From the NCBI RefSeq assembly GCF_029168945.1, contig NC_083604.1, positions 7,804,812 through 7,868,811 on the forward strand: DNA of 64,000 nt, read 5' to 3'. The DNA is from Cannabis sativa. Its lineage: Eukaryota; Streptophyta; Magnoliopsida; Rosales; Cannabaceae. Shown here one piece after another: positions 45,401-57,716 of the stretch. The notes under the pieces were generated by a model that searched no databases, had not been told where the DNA came from, and worked only from the letters and a program-made list of their open reading frames with translations. Made by a program: the position numbers and the translations under genes. The number at the start of each line of letters is the position of its first letter. Positions within the stretch are counted from its first letter, which is position 1.

Positions 45401-46480
45401 TAAGATGGAAATAATTCATGTTATTTTCATATCCATCTAAGTAAAATTTATAAATATTAAATTAAAATTTATATTTAGAATTTTTCATTCTAAATTGGTA
45501 ATTTTAATTAAATAAATATATATTTAAAATAAATTGATTAAAATAAATATTAGAAGAAAATAAACTTTAAATAATGAGCTTTATTATTAAGATATTCGAT
45601 CTCCATTGTTGGTTTTACATAGCTTTTGTTTTAGTGAGTAATCCTCCCTAATGGAGGAACGTTCATTAACAAGTTAGCACCGTTTAATCTCGAAAGATAA
45701 GTAGCTTTGTAAGTGTTTTATATGGTATTGATCACCCTAATGGTGGCGACTGTATTTGACTTACAAAATATGAAACAATGGTGGAAGCTCATAAGATAGA
45801 ATAGCCTTGACTCTCGCCTAAACGGGACAACGCTGGATTCCAATCTTGATCGAATAAAAGGTTGCTAGAATGTTTATCATTTTAGATGAGCTGACAACTC
45901 TATTCAATGAATGGTATCACTGACTCTCGCCTAAACGGGACACTGATACCAGTTTGTTGAAGACCTTGGAAATTATTTAGGATTGTATGTTTTAGTATTT
46001 TCACTTATCATTCCTACTTGCTATGTGTTTAATAATTTCTAAATTGTGTATGAATTTATATTGAACCATGTTATTTTCTGTTATTAAATTGTAGTTTAAT
46101 TTCGAATCTTCATTGTTGGTCTAACTTGGTTTGTCTTTCTAATGAAATAAATCCCTAATGGATTTTCACCATTAGACATACATAATAGTGTTAGATCTCG
46201 AAAGATAAATATTGTATATGCAACATCTAGCTGTTCATCAATTGATGACACCTTAGACTAGTATTTTTACAATATGAAACAAGAAGATTGTATAAATAAG
46301 ATTACTTTGACTCTCGCTAATTGAAGCATCGTTGGATTCTTATTTAAAAATGAAATTATCCTAATTCCTCTTTGCTTATTCATTTCAAATTAGCTCTATA
46401 ACATATCATTGGATGAATGGTATATAAATCATTTAATGTCATTCTATTTTCTCTTAAGAAATTGAATGACACTTTTGATT
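42455..46480 (+). other. Copia-III untranslated leader, AT-rich with conserved islands
   Basis: About 4 kb, non-coding and very AT-rich. It shares three islands with the Copia-I leader: the GC island with ggctgcttgcagcc at 42808-42821, the gtgtgagagttggggg...ccccctcacatg block at 44216-44280, and the cctccctaatggagg/gcctaaacgggac block at 45580-45960. A partial second copy of the last block (tctcgaaagataaat, actctcgctaa) follows at about 46195-46335. Confidence 0.7.
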
Positions 46481-48720
46481 ATATTCCCGAAATTCTATCC
46501 CACAATGATACAAATCCTCAATCTTAAATATCTCCTACTTGTATGGGCAAATCTGACTTAGAGTTAAAATTTGTAGTGGTGGTCCAAGAAAGAATTACTC
46601 ATTATATTTGGTATAAATTTAAGTCTTTGACTTTAATTTTAGATTCCAAACAGAAATTTTCTTATATTTCTAATTCCAGAATACAATACAGTTACACTTT
46701 CACAAGTGTTTAATAACCATTTTCCATCAATGAATTCAAACTGTATGGAATATGAGTTTAGTATTCTGTGACCAGGATCCACTTGCACTATTCTAAGAAC
46801 TCTTTGATGTAACTTACCTGAGTCATCGAAAGACTACAACCATATTTTTTAAATCTATGGCATTTGTATCTTGTTCATAGTGGTTTTGACAAGATCATTC
46901 TCTGCAAAGAGTTAATATGCCTATATCCACTGAAAGTAAGTTCATCTCATTCACAGATGGATGTACATTCAGGGGTGGATATGAGTTTTCGTTGTATTCT
47001 TAAAACGATCACTCTAGATTTTACCTTATGCAAAAGAAATTTGAAATGTTTGAAAAATTTCATGAATTTCTAGCAATGGTAAGTGGTTAAAGATCTTGCG
47101 AACTGATAGGGGTGGAGAAATAGTTAGTAGATATGCAGTTCAAAGATCATTAATTTGATTTTTGAATTATATCCAAACTTACCTCCCCAGAAATTTCGTT
47201 TTGCACTTTGATGATTAGTTACTAGTCGTTGCCTAAGTCCTTCTATGGTAATATAATTTCAGAATGATGCAATGGTTGTATACTTAATGTAAATCATTAC
47301 TAGATTCATGGATGACCTAATCAAAATCTTAAGAAAAGTTAGAACTGCTAACCATGGTTTGCATGTTTGTTAGCTATTCTAAGTGATTATGGGTGGAACA
47401 TCCCATAGTCCATAGATAAGAAAGTGTTTGTTTAAATGAATACAACTTTTCTAAGAAAAATGACTAAGTCTGAAAATAAAGTAGCAATTAAAGGAGATAT
47501 TTTTTTCTTGATTCCAAAAGTGTTCTATCATCTTATTTGACATATGATGATCCCACTGCCTCTGTTGTCTTGTCACAACTGAAGAGGTCCATACCATTTA
47601 GTTTTCTTAGACATAATTCATGGTAACTTGTCGTAGTGGAAGAGTTTCAAGGAACTTCACTTCTTATGACTTGGAAGACACTAGTGATTAAAATCCATTG
47701 TGAGTTTAAACAAGTAATGGATTGTCAAGGTAAGAAACTAAGAAGAAAAGCCAATAGAATTATGGTTTAATCCATTCACATGGAGTAACCTAAACTTTCT
47801 ATTACAAGGACATAAAAGGAATTTTTGTGTATAAGTCTATTCAATGGACTTAACAAGACTTCCTGTTCCTAGTATTATAGGTTTGAGTTTATCTAAACCT
47901 ATGGCTTGTGGTATACCTGGTAATTACTTACTCTAATGCAAGCAACTTACTTTAGTAAGATGCTGAAGCATTTTCTTTCTAATGGCAATCTGTAGAAGCT
48001 TCTCGACTTCTAGGCATAGATTTTATTTATCTAAGTAAAAATCTCAACTATTCCAGAAAAGATAAAGCCATGAAAGAATTTCTTAAATCAACAGTGAGAG
48101 GTCTCAGATATGCTTTAGTATGTCTTAGACCAGACACCTGCTGTTCAGTAGGAGTAATGAGTAGGTATCAAATTAAACCAGGAGAAGAACATTGGAAGAA
48201 AATCAAGTAAATCTTAAGATTAAGAAGAGGAACTATATGTTAGTCTATAAGGGTGTGTTTAAAATTCTTAGACTACACCACATCAGATTTCGAGACTTGC
48301 CTTTGTGCTAGAAAGTCTACTGATAAAATGGTGATTACTCTGGGGGTGGAGTAGTGATTTTGGAGAAGTGTAAAAACCTATCTGAAGTCTCTAGGTCTAC
48401 CAGAGAGAGACTGAATGTTAAAGTTGCAGGAGAGGTACTTATTCAGTCCTAGGAAAGTTCTATACAATTGTGGCACTGTTCCAACCTGTCTTAACTACTA
48501 GTGTTATTTCCTGATTAACCAAAAGTAGTTGCCAAAAGTATAGAATCCAGTATCCCAAGAGAGTAGACATATAGAGAGGAATTTCATATTATCAATGATT
48601 TTGTGATTAAGGAAGAGTAATAGTGGAGAAAAAGGTTGTGTTAATTCAACCTGTCAGATCCTATTACGAGGAGTTTACTACTACTACACTTGATTTATAA
48701 ATCAAGGTGTTGAGATTATT
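46481..48720 (+). pseudogene. Copia-III pol remnant, heavily decayed
   Basis: DNA-level similarity to Copia-I pol is clear but frames are lost. The integrase block ggtggatatgagtttt and the following caaaagaaatttgaaatgtttg lie near 46970-47060. The aactgataggggtggaga integrase site is near 47100. RT-like pieces occur at about 47640-48200 (cttagaccagacacctgct near 48122) and RNase H-like pieces at about 48230-48720. Frequent indels give no open frame above about 70 codons. Confidence 0.75.
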
Positions 48721-48761
48721 TGAAATGCACATTTTGTTTTATATTAGTGCAAGTGGGAGTT

Positions 48762-49700
48762 TGTTGGGTTTTATGCCCTAAATAAAACTCATTTCAATAT
48801 AATCAGATTTACTTATTAATAAAGATCAGAAATAACATTTAATTTTGCATGGTTCACATGATTTATTTCATGATTATTTACATAATGTATGAATTCTATT
48901 TAAGTCCAGAACATATCAATTTGTTAATGATTATAGTGTTGTCAGCACAGTGGAATATAATCTTAATTATATGTTCAAAAGTTTATTCCCTGATTTGTCA
49001 GAACACTGGATTTAGACTGGCATAGTATAATCAGCGATAGGTATTCTTACACCTTGGATAAGTGTTATGTCCTTTCCAGGGCATTGGTAAAGTTTACCAG
49101 TATCGGATGTATGGAGTATACATCGGAAGGGACCGATATTAAACTTTTATTAGATATATTAAAATTTACCGTAATATCTATTCAATTCAATATCACCTGT
49201 TGATCCTAGATCAAATGATCATAATCCTGATATGTTTAGGTTCGATCTCAAGAGTGATGGCTCTCATTCACACTTGAACTTTGTGAATTCTGTCTGATAA
49301 AATTTGAGCCTCCTATTCTTTCTCTATAGGCCGAACCACTCCCCTTCTCTTTTCTTCTCTAAATTTCGAAATCCTTAAGTGATAAAGTGAGTGCCCACAC
49401 ACATCAAGTGGTATCTCAATCATAGTGTGTAAGACTGTGGAAAATCATCCAACAAGAAGGAGATTCAGCATCAAAGGAAGGAGAGAAAGAGATCCAGGTT
49501 CAGATCTTGGTGATGCTCTGCTATAGAAAGGAATCAAGGGCTAGAGATCTGAACGGAAGGAGTCATTATATTCCGCTGCACCCAATGTAAGGTTTACTAA
49601 ACTTTATATGTGTTTATTTCATTGTTTTAGAATTCATATTAGAATGTTAATGAAACATACTTGTTAGTAAATCTAGATCCTGATAAAATAATTTCTAACA
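48762..49700 (+). repeat. Copia-III 3' LTR with internal deletion
   Basis: 939 bp against 1895 bp for the 5' LTR. It is colinear to 49255 and then jumps to the sequence equivalent to 41994, losing 951 bp that include the TATA box. The trinucleotide agt is present at both deletion ends in the 5' LTR (41040-41042 and 41991-41993). Confidence 0.9.
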
Positions 49701-49705
49701 CTTGA

Positions 49706-50400
49706 TATCACCAAAAGTGAAGTGAATTTAGCTCACACCAAATCTGCCCATGGTCGTGGATCAGGACCATCTCCTCCAAACCCCACATCATCCAATCAGT
49801 CACGTGGTGGTCCCCCCTGGTTTCACCTACCCACCACAAAGCTTCAATGGTCCCCCTGGTTTTCCCCAATTTCCATCCAATTCTTCTCGTGGCTCTTCCC
49901 AAGCTCGTGGACAGTATGGTAATTTCAGGGGTGGTCCCTCTCGTGGCAGGGGCATCTTTTCGGTTTGGGGCCAAAGGCCACAATGTCAATTGTGCCACAA
50001 AATGGGTCTCACAGTGCAGCATTACTTTTACCATTTTGACAAGAACTTCACTGGTCCTGAATCGTTTCAATAATTCAATGGTTCTGCTAACATTGTTGAG
50101 TTGCAAGCCTCACTTGCCACAGCTCAAACCGTAGCAGACCCCTGCTGGTACCCTGATACCGGTGCTACAAATCACCTAACACCCATAGCTCAAAACTTGA
50201 ACACCAACAATGAGTTCTTTGGAGATCAACAAATCCACATGGGCAATAGAGCAGGTTTTTGCATATTAAACATATTGGTCATTCATCTTTTATTTCACTT
50301 TACTCATCTCAACATATGGTTCTCAATAACTTGTTGCATGTTTCCTCCATTACAAAAAATCTAATTAGTGTATCCCAATTTGCCCATGATAATAGTGTTT
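49706..50400 (+). pseudogene. Copia-II gag C-terminus, zinc knuckle and protease remnant
   Basis: Continues the gag from 40544. Gly/Ser/Pro/Arg-rich gag linker (SRGGPP, RGQYGNFRGG), then the zinc knuckle CQLCHKMGLTVQHYFYHFD near 49983-50040, in which the usual GH and final Cys are altered. The protease site WYPDTGATNHL is at about 50146-50180. Two or more frameshifts and a TAA near 50072. Confidence 0.82.
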
Positions 50401-51500
50401 TCTTTGAGTTTCACCCCACTTATTGTGTTGTGAAAGACCAAGTTACTTCAAGGATTTTACTCCATGGAAACTTGACAATGGCCTTTACAAGTTTGACACA
50501 ACTCAACTTGACTTGCCTCCAACACACAACATCCCTGTATGTTAAAGAGTCAAGATTCTCCTAGTCTTAATTCTTCTTCCTCTCACTGTAATACACACAT
50601 TGTTTCTCACAATAATAACTCTTTTAATTTGTGGCACAAGAGACTTGGACACCCCTCCTCAAGGATTGTCCAGGCTGCTATCTCCTCTTGTAACATCAAA
50701 TTGAATGATAATAGTAAGAAAGACTTTAATGTTACTGAACTGTGTTAAGCTTGTTGTTTAGGGAAATTGCACAAGTTACCCTTTTCTATTTCTGCCATTG
50801 TTTACAATAAGCCATTACAACTTGTTCACTCTGATCTATAGGGTCCAGCCCCCATAACATCATCTAATGGAAACAAGCTTTGTTGATGCCTTTTCTAAAC
50901 ATACATGGCTTTACTTATTAAGAACCAAAGTTGAGGCTCTATCCACTTTCATAACTTTTAAAAATCAAGTTGAGAACCAACTAAACACTCGCATTAAACT
51001 TATACAGTCTGACTGGGGTTAGGGAGATTACCAAGCTTTCACTAGTTTTTTACAAGAATGTGGTATTCTACATAGAGTGTCATATCCCCACACACATGAA
51101 CAAAATGGTGTTGTTAAGAGAAAACATAGGCACATTGTAGAAAGTGGCCTTACCCTTCTAGCACAAGCATACTTACCTATAAAGTTTTGGGATGAAGCAT
51201 ATAGGGCATCTGTTTTCCTCATAAACAGAATGCCTACAGCCCAATTGAAATACCTCTCACCCATTGAAATCCTTTTTCACACTAAACCTGACTATGATAT
51301 CCTCAAGGTGTTTGGGTGTCTCTGTTACCCCAACCTAAGGCCTTAGAATAAAATCAAACTTCAATTTAGGCCTCAGCCCTGCACTTTTATAGGATATAGT
51401 CTAGCACATAAACGTTATAAATGCCCAGCTAAAGATGGGAGAGTGTACATTTCTAGAGATGTTTTGTTTGATGAGAAAATTTTTCCCTATTCCCCTAAAC
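50401..51500 (+). pseudogene. Copia-II integrase remnant
   Basis: GAG-pre-integrase motif LWHKRLGHPSSRIV at about 50630-50670, the HSD..-type start of the catalytic core near 50827 (interrupted by TAG), then HTHEQNGVVKRKHRHIVE at 51089-51142 and KVFGCLCYPNLRP near 51306-51345. Stops and shifts separate the pieces. The C-terminal GYS..HK.Y region and the YISRDVLFDE segment (51446-51475) follow. Confidence 0.82.
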
Positions 51501-53505
51501 AACCACAAACAACCACTACTTCCAACTCTCCTACTATCAATACACCTGCATTCGCCCCCCCCCCCCCCCCACAGTGTTTTTCCAAAGTAATCAACCCTCT
51601 CATTCTCCTCCACCAAATATACCTCCTAATTGTATACACACCACTCATCCTACTCATACTGCCTCATCTCAGTCTAACAATGGACCAATTATGTTTGATA
51701 ATGCACATGTTTCCAACATTAATATTGCTCCTATTAGTGTCACTAATGCTTCTAATGCAGGTTGTATATAGAATAATATGCAAATCCTAGCCACAGTTCC
51801 TACTGTCAATACAGCTCATGTCACTGCTTTAGCTGTTACACATGACATTGCTCCTACTGCTCAACAACCAATTGAGTCTCAAACCAACACACACCCAATG
51901 CAAACAAGAGCAAAGTCAAGAATTCGAAAACCAATGGCGTTGATGGCATCCCTGACTCCAAAGTCCATAATTGCTGCATTTAAAGATCTAAAGTAGTTTG
52001 CTGCAATGGATTGTGAATTTACTGCATTAAGAAGAAACAACACTTGGATCTTAGTGGATTTACCCCGAAATAGAATTCCCATAGGCTGCAAATGGGTTTA
52101 TATAATCAAAGAAAATCTTGATGGGAGTGTTAGCCAGTTCAAAGCCAGATTAGTCGCCAAAGGATTCCATCAACAGCATAGCTTCGACTTCAATGAAACT
52201 TTCAGTCCAGTTCTCGAGCCCACTACTATTAGAGTCATGTTAACTCTTATTGTTTCCAAGGGTTGGCCAATTCGACAATTGGACATTAACAATGCATTCT
52301 TAAATGGTTACCTACAAGAGGAGATTTATATGGTTCAATCACCAGGCTTCATTGACAAAGAACATCCAAACAAGGTCTGTAAACTTAACAAAGCTCTCTA
52401 CGGATTGAAGCAAGATCCCACGGCATGGTTCGAAAAATTGTCCTCTACTCTCACCAAGTTAATTAGGCTTCCAATCTGCCAAATCAGACCATTCATTGTT
52501 TGTTCAACTCACTGCCTCAAGCGGCACCTATATTCTTGTCTATGTCGATGACATCTTGATCACTGGTTCCAACAATGATCAAGTCACATCCCTCATTGCA
52601 GCTCTTAGCTCCACTTTTTCTCTGAAGGATCTTGGCCTTCTATCTTTTTTCTTAGGCATTTAGGTGCTCTCTACTACTGAAGGCATCATATTGTCTCAAC
52701 AGAAATATCTCCAAGCTCTTATTTGCAAAGCTGAGCTACAGGGTACAAAGCCACAAAGTACTCCCATGAACAGTGGTCTTCGATTGTCAAATTATGGGAG
52801 TGATCCTGTTGAAGACCCCTCTTCCTATAGATCACTTGTTGGGGCCCTTCAATATGCTACAATAACAAGGCCAGACATAGCCTTTAGTGTCAACAAAGTG
52901 TGTTAATTTAGGCAAAATCCTTTACAATCTCACTTGGTTGCTGTCAAAAGGATTATAAGGTATCTTGCTGGCACTCTTGACTATGGTCTGCACATAAAGA
53001 AAGCACCTAATATAAATCTTGAAGTCTACTGTGATGCAGATTGGGCTGCTGACCCTGATGACAAACGTTTTACAACCGGCTACTACATTTTCTGAGGTAA
53101 TAATCTCATTGGCTGGCAGTCCAAGAAACAGACCACCATCTTTCGATCCTCAACAGAATCTGAGTTTCAAAGTCTTGTTTCTGTGGTGTCTGAGATAACC
53201 TGGCTTAAATCCTTACTCAGTGAGATGCATATTCCACTCAAATCTCCTCCTCTCATCTGGTATGATAATCTCAGCACCATCATGTTGGTTGCCAACCCTG
53301 TTCTTCACGCTCGAACAAAACACATAGAGATTGATCTCTATTTTGTTCGAGACAAAGTGATTCAAAAGGAAATTTTTGTCCAACATGTTCCTACCAATCA
53401 CCAACTTGCTGATTCTCTAACGAAACCGATCTCCAACTCTCAGTTTTCTTTTCTACGAGACAAACTTGGTGTTGTGTGTTCCACGACACTAAGTTTGCGG
53501 GGACC
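51501..53505 (+). pseudogene. Copia-II reverse transcriptase and RNase H remnant
   Basis: Pro/Ser/Thr-rich linker, then [18 protein letters not shown] (about 52081), [13 protein letters not shown] (52139), [19 protein letters not shown] (52273), [12 protein letters not shown] (52399), a frameshift, [10 protein letters not shown] near 52545, the SLKDLG segment at 52624. After a TAG near 52664, the [12 protein letters not shown] block (52872) ends at a TAA. RNase H is split at TGA 53094-53096. The C-terminal ITWLKSLL...TKHIEIDLYFVRDK...ADSLTK region (53195-53430) is open. The motif set differs from Copia-I, so this is another copia lineage, perhaps Ale/Retrofit-like (inference). Confidence 0.85.
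51555..51570 (+). repeat. 16-base C homopolymer
   Basis: Sixteen consecutive C in the Pro-rich linker between integrase and reverse transcriptase of Copia-II. The exact length is prone to sequencing and replication error. Confidence 0.85.
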
Positions 53506-53724
53506 TGTTAAGGATCATAAACCAGCTGAGCTGGCATAACTATTATCAACTTGTTTTCTGTTAGTTACTTTCAATTAAGGGTAGTTGGCTTTTCTGTTAT
53601 TTTGTTGCACTGTTCTTGGTTTCCTTCTACTCCGTTTCTCTATGTATAAAAAGATCTCTATATCATTTTTCCAATTAATGAAAAATAGATATTTCTCTTT
53701 CTCTTTCGTTCTTTAGCTTCAACA
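53506..53724 (+). repeat. Probable Copia-II 3' LTR (219 bp)
   Basis: Begins TGTTAAGGATCATAAACC right after a ttgcggggacc tract and ends ...TTCAACA. It contains tataaaaag (53644-53652) as TATA box and, downstream, the ctctttctctttcg tract. A short LTR of this length is normal for some copia lineages. There is no 5' partner, since the element's left end is lost. Confidence 0.65.
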
Positions 53725-54250
53725 AACGGCACCTAATCTAATTCTTGAATGCGCGGTAAGAGGGTGAATTTTTTAAACTCTTGCTATATGTGCTCACTTC
53801 CCTCCGATTGGTCTGACATAGGAAGATCTCCTCTTGAAGATCCTTTGTTTGTTCAATGTGCCTCTTGGATCAGCTGAGAAATAAGAGTAACACATTAATA
53901 CAAAATTATAGCTCAAAACACTAAGCTTCAAAGATATTCAAATAAAAAATAAAAGAAGACATGATCACAAGAATGTACATGTATGTGATATTTTATATGT
54001 TAGTGACATCCCTATGGATAGCTTTTACACGGTCAAAATACACAGAGAAACATACATAAAATATCTATCAATTAAAAATAACTGAGAGATCAATGTTGCT
54101 GTATCGGGTAAGAAATTTGATAAATCAGAATGCAGTGAACTTGGACTTGAATGCATCCAAATTTGTAATTTCCTTTGACTTATGGAAAAATCACCGTAAT
54201 TGCTAGGAAATAATAATCTCATAAAGTCTAAGTTATCAGCCAAGATAACA
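53725..54250. other. No gene seen
   Basis: About 525 bp between the Copia-II LTR and the CACTA-like element. A minus-strand frame of 72 codons (54025-54243) has no recognisable domain. Confidence 0.4.
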
Positions 54251-55426
54251 CACTATTAGAAAAATAGTGTATATATTTGATTTTTTACAATAGAAAAAAT
54301 TAAACCCAAAGAAAAAAAGTAAGGAGAAAAAGAAAGCGATAAATTGTGAACTTATGTCTTAAGTTATTTTAAAATAATCGAATAAATAGGTCCTGGACAC
54401 TTTAATCCTCATCTATTTTGAAATAACCAAAAACACGTATTATTTTAAAATAACCGAAAACAAAAGTCTTCATTACTCTAACCCATATATATATAACGTG
54501 GAGGCCTATGTGACTATGTCTTCCGTTATTTCATAATAACCGAAGACATAAGTCTATAAAATCCTAATATTATATCTGAAACACTCATTTCTTCTTTTTT
54601 TCTCCAGCCATTTTTTAATAAAAAAATATTGCGATCACTGCTCCTAACTCTCTATTTTATCCATACACCATTGTTTATCCTCATTTTTTCTTTTAAATCT
54701 TTTAATTTTTCTCACCCAAATTCACATATACACTATAAAATTAATTTATTTTAGAATTTTAAGGTAAATGTGAGAGTTTAGGCCAACAATTTTTTAGGGT
54801 TTTAAAAGAAGAATGGTCAGCTAATGGCAGTAATTTTGACGGTTTTGAGGTTGTCTCTTAGCTTTCATTGAGGTGTAAATTACTTTAATATATGTTTTAC
54901 ATTACATTGCACTTTTTTTTAAGTGTGTGATATAGAATTCGGATACACACAGTGGTGGTAGAAAAATTGATGGTGGTGGCTGGAAAATCAATGAAAGTGC
55001 TCAAAAATTTTGTGGTTGTGATTGAAAAATTTAGTAAACATTTCTAACATTTAATTCTATCTGAAAATAATATTGTTTAAGGATTTTATTCTTGAAAACC
55101 TATTAATATTGTATATAATAGGATTACGTGAATTTAAAGTTAGAAAAATAATAGTTTAGTTGTAGAGTTTTTTGGATTTCACGGCTCAAGGTAGTATTAA
55201 ACGGTGGCTTTGGTTTAGGGTAATAAAATATCGTTTTTTTAAGAAATTAAATACTTATGCCTTCTGCAGTTATTATGAAATAACTAAAGACATAGGTCCA
55301 CTATACGTCTTTGGTATTTTCGAGACCTGCATGTTTCCCTAACGAGTGTTCGGTTCTGAGTTTTTTTTTTTAACTAGAGATAGAATAGCGAAAAAATCAG
55401 AGATAAATGCAATTTTTCTAGTTGTG
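54251..55426. mobile_element. Non-autonomous CACTA-like element, TSD aca
   Basis: 1176 bp. The left end is cactattagaaaaatag; the right end, read inward on the minus strand, is cacaactagaaaaattg, so the TIR matches at 13 of the first 15 positions. The 3-bp duplication aca (54248-54250 and 55427-55429) fits the CACTA superfamily. Subterminal repeats of ataaccgaagacataagtc and its complement (about 54350-54560 and again near 55255-55310) are typical of such elements. No transposase frame. Confidence 0.75.
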
Positions 55427-55429
55427 ACA

Positions 55430-57716
55430 GCTAAAATTGAATTAAAAAAAATTAGATAATTAGCTAGATTTTTTAATATTATTTTCCATAAATAGAAAAA
55501 TAAATAAAATCTACTAACAAAATATTCTCTAAAACCCTAAACACAAAGTCAACATCGAAATATAATCAAGAAATGTAATCAAAATATATATATTTCTTGA
55601 AAACTAATATTGGGAAAACAGGATCTTTCAATATTCTAAGAACTAAAAAATAAGTTTTTGTTAGTTTTATGGTACTAAATCAGGTACGCAACTAAAGAAT
55701 TTATGATTATGATTATCATTGTACCATACATCCAAGATCACCATATGTGTATATATTAAACTAAAAGTAAAAATGAAAAGAATATTTACCTCTTGATGCC
55801 TATCAAGGTATCCTTAATTCTTTTTACGAGTTGTATTCTTTGGAGTTGATTAAAAACTCACATCGTAGTCTTCAAAGGAGTAGTGTATATGGGCTACTAG
55901 GAAAAAGTGTATATGAAGTTCTTATTTTTATTTCAATGCATGAGCAAGAGCATTTTATTTTGTGATAGAGAGAAAAAGTTTTTTTTTATAAAAAAAAAAA
56001 AATATCTTTTTAGGCTTTCAAAAAAATTACGTGAAAATTTTATTCTAAAATTTTTTTAAGAACTTTGTTATATAGTATATTTAAATAAACCCAATAAAAA
56101 TTTTATTTAATTAATTATTGAAATTAAAATCTATTTATTAAATAATATTTAATTATTTGAATAAATAATATAATTAAATTCTGTTATAGATATTTACATC
56201 TAATAACCAATTGAGGAAATCTCTCAACCACTTGAGAGAATATCTCAATTACTTTTTAAATTCAAATATTTATCTAATTAAACTAATTATTTAATTAACT
56301 CAAAAATACAAAACCAATTGGGACACCCTACACTAGGGTAGGCGCCACTCTTGTCTTAACTAAGACAATGATGGTATCTTTTGTCCTGATAACTTTTTTT
56401 TTTCCTATTTAATTAATTTGAGGGTATGGTGAGGTATATATGGGAGGGTATGGTGAGGTATCTACCATGTGTAGGTCGGTTTGGATTGTCTTTCTAAACA
56501 AAGTTTAATTACTTGGGAGAGGTAGGGACTCAACTTGATCAATAGACTTGATTTTATTGTGATGAATAAAATTTGACATATTCCAATATTATTGATTTAT
56601 AAAATGTTTGAAAGATTCAAAACTTTAATCTACATGTTTTCATGACTGTTCTAGGAGGCACTGAGTGCCAACTATATTTTTGTACAATTATCTATGCAGT
56701 TTATGATTTTTTTTATTTTACCAAATTTTAACCGTTCTGCCGGCAAAATTTTTAAAATAAAGAGAATATGTACTTTTGCTATTCTAGATGCTTGTATTTG
56801 ATTTTACTACTGAGAGCCATATTTATCATGTTTTGTGAATATTGTTGTTTCACGACCTAGTCTCTGTGCGCACTCAGCGATAGGTGTGAGGCCTAGAATC
56901 TAGACATGAAGTGAATTGAATTTGAGCCCCACTATTTTAGTGGTTATCAAGCTTGATTACCGAGTTTAGGATGTCATTTTTATGATTTGTTGAGAGCTAA
57001 GGTTCTAGTGGATGGTGTAATATATATTTGAAGCTTGAGTTTTGGTGTCTCTATTTTGTTTATACATCATCATGACAATAACTTTTGATTTCTAAAGCTT
57101 ATCATCAGGGTTTTATATAAATTAAGGATCTTTTGATATTAGTTGTTTTCCAATTAGGCTTTATAAGCCCACCTCCTATTTTCTTTTATTTCATGAACTC
57201 AATTTGATGCTAGTAGATGAGAATGTTCTCGTTGAGTAAAATACCGTTATTAGTTTAGTTATATTCTAGTTATTAAATTTTGTTTGAAAATTGATTTTGT
57301 ATTTAAACTTGAATGGAATTGTTTGAATGACTTAATTATCTATTTACAAGTTAGGAATGAGGAATGATAGATGTTAGATACTATTTTGGTGTTGATTGAT
57401 TTATTAAATCTATTTATTTTGTGACTACATAATTGTGGTGATATTATTATTTTTTATATATATTGATAAGTGATTCTATTTTATTTTAATTATTTTCTTT
57501 TTATTATAGAAGTTATTGTATTATTTTAATTATTTATTTTATAAATTTTTGTAATATAAATTAAAAGATTATTTGTAATTATTAATTTATAACAAGGGAT
57601 ATTTGACTACTGATCAAATAATGGATATTACATATTTATTACAACTTAGGACTAGCTCGTGACAAATTAAATATACAATTATTGATTATTAATACACTAT
57701 TATTAATTACAATTCT
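55430..57716. other. 2.3 kb without a recognised gene
   Basis: AT-rich spacer downstream of BAHD-4. The only internal repeat I noticed is a direct copy of gagggtatggtgaggtat at about 56420-56462. No coding frame above 60 codons and no element termini recognised. Confidence 0.5.

Larger units (their letters stand above)
40545..49700 (+). mobile_element. Copia-III: LTR retrotransposon inside Copia-II, TSD cttga
   Basis: 9156 bp with a perfect duplication cttga at 40540-40544 and 49701-49705. The 5' LTR is 40545-42439 and the 3' LTR 48762-49700; the latter has lost about 951 bp internally. The first bases are TATTGGG instead of TGTTGGG, a mutated terminus. Primer site tggcctcagagcc (42442-42454) is also altered. 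The same family produced the solo LTR at 2966-4823. The pol region is heavily decayed. Confidence 0.92.
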
